Source: DATLAN01 sp035527455 (GTDB taxonomy: Bacteria > Planctomycetota > Planctomycetia > Pirellulales > Thermoguttaceae). Taken from it: a stretch of DNA of 17,025 bases. Location of the stretch: the NCBI GenBank assembly GCA_035527455.1, contig DATLAN010000462.1:1-17025 (forward strand). Reading direction: 5' to 3'. The notes under the pieces are model-generated. The model ran no database searches and was not told the DNA's origin. It saw only the letters and a list, made by a program, of their open reading frames with translations. A program made the position numbers and the translations under genes. Of the stretch, positions 7,059 through 13,936 are shown piece after piece. Position 1 is the stretch's first letter. Every line of letters starts with the position of its first letter.

Positions 7059-7468
7059 GTTTTCGGCTCGCCGCGAATGGGCACGGGTTGGCGGGCGCCG
7101 TCGGCCAGTTCGATGGCCACGTAGGTGACTTCGGCCTCGGTGAGCTGGACCGGCTCTCCGGCGCGGTCTGCCCGGACCGAGACGTGCACGGTGATCGACG
7201 TGCGGCCGACGCGAACGATTTCGGTGAAGAAGCTGACCACGTCGCCCACGAAGACGGGCTGGTGGAACTCGACCCGGTTCATGGCGATGGTCACCAGCGG
7301 CCGGTCGGGCCAGCCGGCGCGGCGGATCTCGTGCCGGGCGCCGGTCGCGCCCGCCTGATCGATGTAGCTCAGCAGAACGCCGCCGAAGATGGTGCCGTAA
7401 GGATTCGTGTCCCGCGGCATCATCAGGGCCTTGATCGCCAGGTAGGGGTCTTGGTCATGACTGGTCAT
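7028..7468 (-). CDS. Acyl-CoA thioesterase, YciA-like hotdog protein
   Basis: This 146-residue protein has the signature MPRDTNPYGTIFGG (17-30) followed by VLLSYIDQAGA (31-41). That is the central hotdog helix motif of the acyl-CoA thioesterases related to YciA and human ACOT families. Further along, VTIAMNRVEFHQPVFVGDVV and SITVHVSVRADR form the expected strands. D37 and N22 are the likely active-site residues by family analogy. The enzyme hydrolyses acyl-CoA to free fatty acid and CoA in the cytoplasm, typically as a multimer. The length is normal. The start ATG at 7468 is preceded only by a weak GGAAA. The last residues (KTGTGSEPQEA) are encoded by an inverted repeat arm, so the C-terminal tail was probably replaced by repeat insertion. 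It is divergent from the acyl-ACP/CoA synthetase gene, suggesting a shared role in acyl-chain turnover. Confidence 0.9.
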   Translation of the reverse strand: MTSHDQDPYLAIKALMMPRDTNPYGTIFGGVLLSYIDQAGATGARHEIRRAGWPDRPLVTIAMNRVEFHQPVFVGDVVSFFTEIVRVGRTSITVHVSVRADRAGEPVQLTEAEVTYVAIELADGARQPVPIRGEPKTGTGSEPQEA

Positions 7469-7520
7469 GGTTGTTTTCCGTCTGCTGCTTGAGGCTGCCG
7501 CGGAAACGATTTGTTCAACG

Positions 7521-7597
7521 GGGTGGCACGCCCTGAGGAACGAAGGGCGTGGAAAACCTGCCGAAACACGCCCTTCGTTCCTCAGGGCGTGCCACCC
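7521..7597. repeat. Palindromic element, copy B (perfect 31-bp arms)
   Basis: Arms 7521-7551 and 7567-7597 are exact reverse complements over 31 bp around a 15-base loop. The sequence starts GGGTGGCACGCCCTGAGG and ends CAGGGCGTGCCACCC. It lies in the divergent region between the thioesterase start (7468) and the synthetase promoter (7656). The perfect arms suggest that it inserted more recently than copy A, or that it is kept by selection. Confidence 0.85.
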
Positions 7598-7655
7598 TCG
7601 TCAAAAGAGCGTCCAAGTTATCGCTGCGCAAACACCCGGGGCCGGTGCGCCGTCC

Positions 7656-7684
7656 TTGTCAGCGCTCCGAAGAGACAGTATATT
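7656..7684 (+). promoter_or_regulatory. Sigma70-type promoter for the acyl-ACP/CoA synthetase gene
   Basis: TTGTCA (7656-7661) and TATATT (7679-7684) are separated by 17 bases. The predicted start is near 7691, giving a 5' leader of about 30 bases. The ribosome-binding GGAG (7711-7714) lies 7 bases before the ATG at 7722. Confidence 0.65.
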
Positions 7685-7721
7685 CCCGGATGCTCGACAA
7701 GGGAAGATCAGGAGACCAGCC

Positions 7722-9323
7722 ATGGAAGACCGCCGAGAGATGGTACTGCCGCGGAAGTTCCTGCGGATGTGCCGGGCCAACAGGCGGCGGACGAAGATCG
7801 CCGATTCCAGCCAGGCGGAGCTGACCGGCGGGGGGCTCTTGATGCGGACGCTGGTCCTGCGGCGGTTGTTGCGGCGCGAGGTGCTCGCGGCCGACGAGCG
7901 GCACGTGGGGCTGCTGCTGCCGCCGACGGTCGCCGCGGTCGTGGCCAACGCCGCGGTGTCGCTCGATCGGCGGATCGCCGTGAACCTCAACTACACCGTC
8001 TCGTCCGACGTGATGAACGCCTGCATCGGCCAGTGCGGCATCCGCCACGTGCTGACCAGCCGTCGGGTCATGGAGAAGCTCGACCTGGAGATCGACGCCG
8101 AGCTGGTCTATCTCGAAGATTTCAAGGGCAAGGTCAAGGTGAAAGACGGACTGGTCGCCTTGGCCCAATCGCGACTGATGCCGGTGTGGCTGCTGGAGCG
8201 CCGGCTCGGCCTGACGAAGATCGACCCCGACGACGTGCTGACGGTGATCTTCACGTCCGGCTCGACGGGCATGCCGAAGGGGGTGATGCTCACGCACCGC
8301 AACGTGGGCACGAATATCGAGGCGTTCAACTCGATCATTCGGCTCGGCCGCCGCGACGTGCTCTTGGGCATCCTGCCGCTGTTCCACTCGTTCGGCTACA
8401 CGGTCACGCTCTGGACGGCGTTGACGCTGGAGCCGATGGTCGTCTATCACTATTCCCCGCTGGAGGCCCGGGCGATCGGCAAGCTCTGCCGCGACCACGG
8501 TGCCACGATGCTGATCGCCACGCCGACCTTCCTGCGATCCTACCTGCGGCGATGCCAGCCGGAGGATTTTGCTACCATGGAAGTCGTGCTCACGGGCGCG
8601 GAGAGGTTGCCGGTGGAATTGGCCGACGCGTTCGAGAACAAGTTCGGCGTTCGGCCGATGGAAGGTTACGGCACGACGGAGCTTTCGCCGGTGGTTTCGG
8701 TCAACGTCCCGCCCGGCCGCGCCCCGAGTACGGGCGAAATCGGCTGCCGCGAAGGGACGATCGGGCGGCCGCTGCCGGGCATCTCGGCCAAGGTGGTCGA
8801 TCTGGATACGGGCGAAGACGTGGGCGCCGGCGAGTCGGGCATGTTGCTGGTCTCCGGGCCCAACGTGATGAAAGGCTATCTCGATCGCCCCGAGTTGACC
8901 GCCGAGGTGATCCGCGACGGCTGGTACGTCACCGGCGACGTGGCCGAGATCGACGCCGACGGGTTCATCCGAATCACCGGCCGCTTGAGCCGCTTCTCGA
9001 AGATCGGCGGCGAGATGGTCCCGCATATCCGCGTCGAGGAGGAGATCGCCCGGCTGTTGGAGTTGGATGAAGAGGCGGGCACGAGCGTGGTGGTGACCGC
9101 CGTGCCGGATCCGAAGAAGGGCGAGCGGCTGATCGTGTTGCACACGGGCCTGTCGCAATCGCCGGAAGAGATCTGCCGCGGGCTTTCCCAGCGCGGCCTG
9201 CCGCCGATCTGGATTCCCTCGCCGGAGAGCTTCCGCCGAATCGACGCGATTCCCATCCTCGGCACCGGCAAGGCCGACCTGAAGCAGGTCAAAGAAGCCG
9301 CGCTGCGAGAGTTCCCCGCATAA
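7722..9323 (+). CDS. Acyl-ACP/acyl-CoA synthetase (Aas-like AMP-forming ligase), stand-alone
   Basis: This 533-residue ANL-superfamily enzyme activates a fatty acid with ATP and passes it to ACP or CoA. Visible motifs are FTSGSTGMPKGVMLTH (177-192, ATP loop), YGTTE (316-320), GWYVTGD (400-406), GRLSRFSKIGGEMV (420-433) and the C-terminal catalytic lysine in GTGKADL (K517). The N-terminal part, with GGGLLMRTLVLRRLLRREVLA (about 36-56) and SLDRRIAVNLNYTVSSDVMN (80-99), matches the ligase half of Aas-type proteins, which are often fused to a PlsC acyltransferase and an MFS transporter. Here the ligase stands alone. The start at 7722 follows GGAG; the frame extends upstream to 7467 but crosses palindrome B and is non-coding. 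Substrate chain length and the choice of ACP or CoA cannot be decided from sequence. The stop codon touches the inverted repeat at 9323. Confidence 0.88.
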   Translation: MEDRREMVLPRKFLRMCRANRRRTKIADSSQAELTGGGLLMRTLVLRRLLRREVLAADERHVGLLLPPTVAAVVANAAVSLDRRIAVNLNYTVSSDVMNACIGQCGIRHVLTSRRVMEKLDLEIDAELVYLEDFKGKVKVKDGLVALAQSRLMPVWLLERRLGLTKIDPDDVLTVIFTSGSTGMPKGVMLTHRNVGTNIEAFNSIIRLGRRDVLLGILPLFHSFGYTVTLWTALTLEPMVVYHYSPLEARAIGKLCRDHGATMLIATPTFLRSYLRRCQPEDFATMEVVLTGAERLPVELADAFENKFGVRPMEGYGTTELSPVVSVNVPPGRAPSTGEIGCREGTIGRPLPGISAKVVDLDTGEDVGAGESGMLLVSGPNVMKGYLDRPELTAEVIRDGWYVTGDVAEIDADGFIRITGRLSRFSKIGGEMVPHIRVEEEIARLLELDEEAGTSVVVTAVPDPKKGERLIVLHTGLSQSPEEICRGLSQRGLPPIWIPSPESFRRIDAIPILGTGKADLKQVKEAALREFPA

Positions 9324-9426
9324 AGCCGCGACCGGCGGTCGCGCCAAATGGGGCGGCGACTAACGGACTCGCCAATTAGGCCCGTGTTTTGCGGATGTTG
9401 CAGGGCGCGACCAACGGTCGCGGCTT
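9323..9426. repeat. Inverted repeat between two convergent genes
   Basis: The 23-base arms 9323-9345 (starting AAGCCGCGACCGG) and 9404-9426 (ending CGGTCGCGGCTT) match at 21 positions around a spacer of about 58 bases. It fills the 108-base gap between the synthetase stop (9323) and the stop of the minus-strand gene (9432). A stable stem could limit read-through from both sides. It lacks a U-tract and looks like a recurring planctomycete repeat (recalled, not searched). Confidence 0.65.
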
Positions 9427-9431
9427 TGTGG

Positions 9432-10385
9432 CTATTGCCCATCCCGCACGGCGACCCGCGGCGTACTGGACGACGCGGCGGAGGACTGGACGGCGCTTTT
9501 TTCGGCGATGTTGGCGGCCAGTTCGGCCAGTTTCAGGCGGAGTTCCGGTTGCACGCGGTCGAGTCTGGCGGCCAGGTGCTGCACGCCGAGGCCGTTGACT
9601 TCCGCAGTCTTGGACAGACTCCCCAAGAAGGCGATGCTCTGCACGAAATTGGTGTCGGCCGTCTTACCCAGCCACGGCAGCAGCGTCTTGGCCAGCAGTT
9701 CGGCGCCGCCCTGCTCGAGGCTGAGGAAAGAATCGAGCCGAGAGGTGACGTAGAAACGGCCGTCGGTTTCGCGGATGTAGCCGGTCTTCAACACGGCCAG
9801 GCAACGCCCGGTGATCGGCACCGGCAGCAACGCTCCTTCGTACTTTCCCTCGGCGTAGAGCACGTGCGTGTCGAAACTGCTATAGAGAAACTCGATTTTT
9901 GCCGAGGTGCCGACGGTGTCGGCGACCTGATAGGTGTTCGGGCCGATCTGCTGTACCTTGAGCTTGCTGATCTTCAGCACCTCCCAGATGTTGACGACCA
10001 CGTCGGGATGCCGGACCATGAACAGGTAGAGATTCGGATCGCACTCGACGGCATAGGGCGGCAAGCGGCGAAAAATGCTGACTTTCGACAGCACCGCGCC
10101 GACCTTGGCCCGGCCGATGGAATCGAGCTTCTCGATGGGGATCGATTGCACGGCACTGCGTCGAGCCTCGTCGCTGCTATCCGCCTGAGGCGCCTCGGGC
10201 CGGGTGGGCGGCGGGGCGGCCAAGAGGAAACGGGCCGATGGCCACGAGAGGTGGAAAGTCAAGGCCGTCACGGCCAGCACCGTGACCCACAGCGCGCGTT
10301 GATAAGGCGCGAAACTCGATTGCCGCACTGGCAAGCCCCCCTTTTGGCTGGTAATGCGGAGTCTTTCGATGGCAACGAGGCTCAT
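9432..10385 (-). CDS. Conserved planctomycete membrane-anchored protein of unknown function
   Basis: This 317-residue protein has one hydrophobic segment, ALWVTVLAVTALTF (about 31-44), after a basic N-terminus, and then a proline-rich linker (about 57-68). This suggests a signal anchor with the rest outside the cytoplasm. The body contains IPIEKLDSIGRAKVGAVLSKVSIFRRLP (82-109), CDPNLYLFMVRHPDVVVNIWEVLKISKL (115-142) and TSRLDSFLSLEQGGAELLAKTL (214-235). I recognise this pattern from uncharacterised proteins in several planctomycete genomes but know no function. I chose the ATG at 10385 because AAAAGGA lies 8 bases upstream; the frame extends to 10571 without plausible coding signal. It converges on the synthetase gene and diverges from the HEAT-repeat gene. 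The C-terminal tail (about 296-317) is Ser/Ala-rich and probably disordered. Confidence 0.75.
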   Translation of the reverse strand: MSLVAIERLRITSQKGGLPVRQSSFAPYQRALWVTVLAVTALTFHLSWPSARFLLAAPPPTRPEAPQADSSDEARRSAVQSIPIEKLDSIGRAKVGAVLSKVSIFRRLPPYAVECDPNLYLFMVRHPDVVVNIWEVLKISKLKVQQIGPNTYQVADTVGTSAKIEFLYSSFDTHVLYAEGKYEGALLPVPITGRCLAVLKTGYIRETDGRFYVTSRLDSFLSLEQGGAELLAKTLLPWLGKTADTNFVQSIAFLGSLSKTAEVNGLGVQHLAARLDRVQPELRLKLAELAANIAEKSAVQSSAASSSTPRVAVRDGQ

Positions 10386-10685
10386 CGCGGGCGTCCTTTT
10401 CCACGATGAGTCTGTCGGTAATTGTTGAGTATTCGGCTGACGGAGCCTGGTCAGGTCAGTCAAACTTTTCCGCCGCGAAGCGTTCTCTCGCATATTAGGC
10501 GATATAGGAAAACAGGCGTGATTTTTCTGCTCATTTTGCCCCAAGATCCGATCGCCGCCCGGAAATCCCAAATCTGAAATCTGAAATCTGAAATCCTAAA
10601 TCCCAAATCTTCCTTCACTGCTCTTGCCGTCGATGGGCCGAATGCAGACAATGCCCGCCCCACGAAATGGGCCAATGGGACAACC
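10386..10685. other. Divergent intergenic region
   Basis: It separates the minus-strand conserved protein from the plus-strand HEAT-repeat gene and must hold both promoters. I could not find a -35/-10 pair that I would defend for either. The only clear structure is the heptamer array at 10563-10611. Confidence 0.5.
10563..10611. repeat. Tandem heptamer array (AAATCYN x7)
   Basis: Seven consecutive 7-mers read AAATCCC, AAATCTG, AAATCTG, AAATCTG, AAATCCT, AAATCCC, AAATCTT. It lies 75 bases upstream of the HEAT-repeat gene. A tract in AT-rich 7-bp steps stands out in this GC-rich DNA. This type of array is familiar from planctomycete intergenic regions. Confidence 0.8.
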
Positions 10686-11972
10686 ATGAAGCGACCGAGA
10701 CTGCTGCTGTTCTGTTTGGCGTTGGCGGCCGGGTTGCTGGCGTTGGCCGTCGCGTTGCGGGGATGGTATGCGCAGGTGGTCGCCGAACATTGGCGAGCCC
10801 AATTGAGGACCGTACCCGACCAACGCGCCGAGATCTTGTTGCGCAAAGTGGCCGCGCTGGGCGAGCCGGGTATCCCGGTATTGGTCGAGGCGCTCGGGTC
10901 GGAACGGGAAAGCGTCGCCCGGGCGGCAAACAGCCTGCTCACCGAGCGACTCCACTTTTGGCAGCGATCCCCCGAGGAGGACGACGAGCGGAATCAGGCG
11001 ATCTTGGCCGAGGCGCTGGCGGAGCAAGTCGACGGATTCGGCCGCACCGCCCGGCGCGACGCGGCCGCGCTGGCCACCCGGATCCTCCAATGGCTGCCCG
11101 ACCCGAAGGTGGTCGACCGCAGCCGGGTGATTGCTTGTTGCGAGAAGGTGTTTCGGACGATCGAGGGGAGCGGTGGATTGCCGTCGGACGAGCAACTGGC
11201 CGTCTGGTCGCCGCCGCAAACGGAGGAGGTCGCAAGTGGGAGCGATCGGCTGCCGGCGAATGATCCTGGAGAAGCAGCCGATTCGATCGCTCGGTTCAGC
11301 CTGCTGCCGGGCGGCGGATTGCCGATTCCCCTGCTTTCCGAGCCGCAGTGGGAACCCGAGGAGATGGGGACTTTCCGGCTGACCGCCGAGCGGCCCGAAC
11401 GGCTATCCGCCTTGCCGATTGCCCGATCGCCGATCCCGCCTCGCCAACCGGATGCGTTGTTGCACGCACCGGAGGAGATCGGCCGCGTGCCCTCGTTGAC
11501 GGTCCCCTCGCTGCAACGACCGTCGTCGGAACCGTCGCCGCCGGTATCTTTGCGAGTGGGCGAGTCGGGAGAGGGAATGGCGGAGGTACATACGCTGGAC
11601 CTGATGCGTCTGCTGCGTGCGGAAGATGAGCGGACCATCGCCGGGGCGCGGGCCGAACTGAGCCGCCGGGGCTTCGGCACCGTCCACTTCGACCTGGCCC
11701 GGCGTTTGTTCGACCCGGATGCCCGGGTCCGCTGCCAGTTGGCGGTCGTGTTGCCGAGATTGCAGAGCGTGGATCCGGGGCCGTGGTTGCTGGCTCTTTG
11801 CCGCGATCCTACCGCCGACGTGCGACTGGCGGCCGTGACGGCGGCGGCCAGCCTCGGCGGTCCGGACCTGCTGGCCCAAGTGGAGCAGATCGCCCGGGAG
11901 GACCCCGATCCGCACATCCGGGATCAGGCAACACGGATTGCCGCCCTGCGAGACGGCCCGGTGCAGCAGTGA
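10686..11972 (+). CDS. Membrane-anchored HEAT-repeat protein
   Basis: This 428-residue protein begins with a signal anchor, LLLFCLALAAGLLALAVAL (6-24). A first helical-repeat block lies at about 45-140, with AEILLRKVAALGEPGIPVLVEALGSERESVARAANSLL as a typical HEAT unit. A proline-rich, low-complexity linker follows (about 175-295), then a second HEAT block (about 303-425) with the units LRAEDERTIAGARAELSRRG, DPDARVRCQLAVVLPRL and DPTADVRLAAVTAAASLGG. HEAT solenoids are protein-interaction scaffolds; no catalytic residues are evident. Such proteins are numerous in planctomycetes, and partners cannot be inferred. The predicted topology puts the repeats outside the cytoplasm unless the anchor is inverted. 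The ATG at 10686 has only a weak GGGA before it. The gene ends about 60 bases before the convergent tRNA-His. Confidence 0.75.
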   Translation: MKRPRLLLFCLALAAGLLALAVALRGWYAQVVAEHWRAQLRTVPDQRAEILLRKVAALGEPGIPVLVEALGSERESVARAANSLLTERLHFWQRSPEEDDERNQAILAEALAEQVDGFGRTARRDAAALATRILQWLPDPKVVDRSRVIACCEKVFRTIEGSGGLPSDEQLAVWSPPQTEEVASGSDRLPANDPGEAADSIARFSLLPGGGLPIPLLSEPQWEPEEMGTFRLTAERPERLSALPIARSPIPPRQPDALLHAPEEIGRVPSLTVPSLQRPSSEPSPPVSLRVGESGEGMAEVHTLDLMRLLRAEDERTIAGARAELSRRGFGTVHFDLARRLFDPDARVRCQLAVVLPRLQSVDPGPWLLALCRDPTADVRLAAVTAAASLGGPDLLAQVEQIAREDPDPHIRDQATRIAALRDGPVQQ

Positions 11973-12032
11973 CGTACCATCGGGGAATGCAGGTGATCTG
12001 CAAGTCATTGCGTCTCCGAGCTTTAGGAAAGG

Positions 12033-12107
12033 GGTGGCTGAGGGGACTCGAACCCCCGACTTCTGGATCCACAATCCAGTGCTCTAACCAACTGAGCTAC
12101 AGCCACC
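12033..12107 (-). tRNA. tRNA-His (anticodon GTG)
   Basis: On the minus strand the cloverleaf is complete. The acceptor is GTGGCTG/CAGCCAC, the D arm GCTC...GAGC, the anticodon stem CTGGA/TCCAG with loop TTGTGGA (anticodon GTG), and the T arm GGGGG-TTCGAGT-CCCCT. An extra G at 12107 lies opposite C73 (12033). This is the G-1:C73 pair diagnostic for tRNA-His, and here it is encoded in the genome. The 3' CCA is not encoded. It charges histidine and reads CAC and CAU. Confidence 0.95.
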
Positions 12108-12119
12108 AAATCATATCCA

Positions 12120-12147
12120 AGAATAGCAAAAAGGCGGCCGTTGACAA
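12120..12147 (-). promoter_or_regulatory. Promoter of tRNA-His
   Basis: On the minus strand TTGTCA (12147-12142) and TATTCT (12125-12120) are separated by 16 bases, and the -10 box ends 12 bases before the tRNA 5' end at 12107. Position and match support a dedicated promoter, so the tRNA need not depend on read-through from the kinase gene upstream. Confidence 0.65.
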
Positions 12148-12249
12148 GCCGGGGGGAATTCAATCGCGGTGGTGCGTGTCCGTGCTGCCTTGCCAATTGG
12201 GCCCGCTGGCCGTGGTACCATCGTCCCGAGCACCGCCGAACGGGGGGAA

Positions 12250-12969
12250 CTACGAGTCGGGAGACTCTGTCGGCTTGGGTTCCAGCGGCAACTCTACGGC
12301 GATTTGCGTGCCTTGGCCGGCCGCGGCGTTGACGACCGTCCGACCGCCGAGCAATCTGGCCCGTTCCCGGATTCCCCGCAGCCCGAGGCAGTGCCCGTCG
12401 ACCTCGGCCGGATCGAAGCCAACTCCCCAGTCGCGCACGTGGATGTAGAGGCAGTCGTTCGCCTGGACCAACTCGACGCAGATCCTTTCGCTTCGGCTGT
12501 AACGGCACGCGTTGGTGAGCGATTCCTGGATGATGCGATAGACGGCGTTTTCCATCGGCCGCGGAAACCGCTCGGCAAGGACACGGTGGGAGAAGTGGAT
12601 CCGGGGGTTTCCGTTGTGCTGGCATTCGCCCACCAGTTGGTCGATCGCCGAGATCAAGCCGGCGTGTTCGAGAACGGGCGGCTGCAATCCGCGGATCAAC
12701 CGCCGGGCTTCGCCAATGGAGCGGGCCAGCAGCTCGACGGCGGTTTCGCACGATCTCTCGGACTGCTGCGGATTCTCTTCTCGCAGCCGCCGGCAGGTCT
12801 CGCAATGGGCCCGTGCAGCGGTCAGGTGCTGCGCCAAGCCGTCGTGGATCTCGAAGGCGAGCAATTGCCGATCTCGTTCGTAAACCTCGAGCAATCGGTT
12901 CAGCCGCCGACGTTCTTCGCCGGATTCCTCGCCGCAGGGTCCTTCGCCCGAAATATCCGTCTTGTTCAT
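12250..12969 (-). CDS. Sensor-less NarL-type histidine kinase (HisKA_3 + HATPase)
   Basis: This 239-residue protein has a HisKA_3 dimerisation and phosphoacceptor segment, RDRQLLAFEIHDGLAQHLTAA (32-52), with H42 as the probable phosphorylated histidine. The ATPase domain follows: QESLTNACRYS (148-158, N box), RDWGVGFDP (179-187) and GLRGIRERARLLGG (196-209). It has no transmembrane segment and no PAS, GAF or other input domain; only about 30 residues precede the H box. It is therefore soluble and must receive its signal through a partner protein or its N-terminal coiled helix (about 18-35). It lies 21 bases downstream of the response regulator at 12991-13614 and is probably co-transcribed with it as an RR-then-HK pair. 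The start ATG at 12969 has a weak ribosome-binding site. Confidence 0.88.
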   Translation of the reverse strand: MNKTDISGEGPCGEESGEERRRLNRLLEVYERDRQLLAFEIHDGLAQHLTAARAHCETCRRLREENPQQSERSCETAVELLARSIGEARRLIRGLQPPVLEHAGLISAIDQLVGECQHNGNPRIHFSHRVLAERFPRPMENAVYRIIQESLTNACRYSRSERICVELVQANDCLYIHVRDWGVGFDPAEVDGHCLGLRGIRERARLLGGRTVVNAAAGQGTQIAVELPLEPKPTESPDS

Positions 12970-12990
12970 CGGAATTGCCCCAGATTGGTA

Positions 12991-13614
12991 TTAGTCCCCG
13001 TCGGTAGCCCACAGGTCGGCGACTGCGCGCATCAAGGCGACCGCCGAATCCACGTGCATCTTTTTGAAAACGGACGATCGCAGTCGGTCGACCGTACGTT
13101 GACTGACGCTGAGATCGCGGGCGATCAACCGGTTCGGCCTGCCCGCGAGGATCGCTTCCATCAGTCGGCGTTCGCGCTCCGTGAGGCTGTCGAGCCGTCG
13201 CTGCACTTCGGCGTGACGGGCCTTCTCTTCGCGCAACCGCCGATTCAGCTCGAAGGCGGCCCGGATGGCGTCGGTCAACTCATCGTCCCGATACGGTTTC
13301 TCCAGCAGGGCGACGGCGCCGTTCTGCATACCCTTGACCGCCGTAGGCACGTCGGCGTAGGCGCTGATGAGGACCACGCCGAGCGTACAGCCGAGGGCGG
13401 CCAGCCGCCCCTGCAACTCGCTGCCGCTCATTCCCTTCAGGCGGAGGTCGATCAGCAGGCAGCCCGCACGCGAGGGATCGTATGCCTCGAGAAAGGCCTC
13501 GGCGGAGAGAAACGTCTCGCAGGGGATGCCCATGGACAAGGCCAAGGCGGCAACGCCCTTGCAGGCGCTCGGCTCGTCGTCGACCACGAACAGGGTTGGC
13601 TCGGCTTCGTTCAT
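12991..13614 (-). CDS. FixJ-like response regulator (REC + LuxR-type HTH)
   Basis: This 207-residue protein starts MNEAEPTLFVVDDEP. The receiver domain (about 6-122) has the acidic pair D12/D13, phosphoacceptor D56 in LLIDLRLKGMSG, S84 in LISAYAD and K106 in LLEKPYRDD. After a linker helix (about 123-140) comes a LuxR-type helix-turn-helix (about 142-200) with SLTERERRLMEAILAGRPNRLIARDLSVSQRTVDRLRSSVFKK. The recognition helix has RTVDRLR where the family usually has RTVExHR. It is probably a DNA-binding transcription factor activated by phosphorylation from the kinase encoded just downstream. I chose the ATG at 13614 because the receiver starts there; the extra 30 residues from 13704 are not receiver-like. 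Two dyads upstream (13680-13704 and 13714-13731) are possible binding sites. Confidence 0.9.
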   Translation of the reverse strand: MNEAEPTLFVVDDEPSACKGVAALALSMGIPCETFLSAEAFLEAYDPSRAGCLLIDLRLKGMSGSELQGRLAALGCTLGVVLISAYADVPTAVKGMQNGAVALLEKPYRDDELTDAIRAAFELNRRLREEKARHAEVQRRLDSLTERERRLMEAILAGRPNRLIARDLSVSQRTVDRLRSSVFKKMHVDSAVALMRAVADLWATDGD

Positions 13615-13679
13615 CGGGTCTTCAGTTCCTTCGCGCTGACGATCGGTTCGGGTTCTGCACGGATGCTCTATTGATATTC

Positions 13680-13704
13680 TTGTCCCAGGCATCGCACGGG
13701 ACAA
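13680..13704. promoter_or_regulatory. Candidate operator dyad TTGTCCC-N11-GGGACAA
   Basis: Perfect 7-bp inverted half-sites TTGTCCC (13680-13686) and GGGACAA (13698-13704) have centres 18 bp apart. They lie 66 to 90 bases upstream of the response-regulator start. The dyad has the size expected for a dimeric regulator and could be the FixJ-like protein's own site. No -35/-10 pair is certain here, so its position relative to the promoter is unknown. Confidence 0.4.
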
Positions 13705-13713
13705 CGACCAATG

Positions 13714-13731
13714 CCCGCATAGTTCTGCGGG
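13714..13731. repeat. Short perfect dyad CCCGCA-N6-TGCGGG
   Basis: Half-sites CCCGCA (13714-13719) and TGCGGG (13726-13731) pair exactly around TAGTTC. The dyad lies 9 bases beyond the TTGTCCC dyad on the far side from the response-regulator gene. Confidence 0.35.
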
Positions 13732-13759
13732 AAGCCGCAGCGGATCATCGCGGGAGCGG

Positions 13760-13801
13760 AGTGGGTAGTGGGCAGTGGGTAGTGGGTAGTGAGGAGTGAA
13801 A
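13760..13801. repeat. Tandem heptamer array (AGTGGGY x4 plus two variants)
   Basis: The 7-mers read AGTGGGT, AGTGGGC, AGTGGGT, AGTGGGT, AGTGAGG, AGTGAAA in a row. The period matches the array at 10563-10611 although the sequence differs. It is a minisatellite of a type common between planctomycete genes; no function is visible. Confidence 0.8.
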
Positions 13802-13936
13802 CGCGAGTTGGCGGTCTCTTATTGCGAATCGGTTGGCAATGTCGAGAGGTTTTTCCGCCGCGCCGGTGCCCGTTTTGGGCTTTTACTGCGATTGTCGCAT
13901 CGTCGCGGCCCGGCCCGGCGGTTCTTTTCTGGGGAC

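Noticed and set aside
7467..7721. In-frame N-terminal extension of the acyl-ACP/CoA synthetase
   Set aside because: It would translate a perfect palindrome and the promoter region. The ATG at 7722 has GGAG and matches the family N-terminus.
7511..9347. Long overlapping open frames of about 519 codons (plus) and 562 codons (minus) across the synthetase gene
   Set aside because: High-GC coding DNA produces such shadow frames. Their products are Arg/Asp/Ala-rich and carry no motif, while the synthetase frame has all ANL motifs.
10563..10611. CRISPR array
   Set aside because: The units are contiguous 7-mers without spacers and there are no cas genes. The array at 13760-13801 is rejected for the same reason.
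12023..13674. Long open frames crossing tRNA-His and both two-component genes (329 codons minus, 501 codons plus)
   Set aside because: They are shadows. One even runs through the tRNA, and neither shows any domain, while the real frames have complete kinase and receiver motifs.
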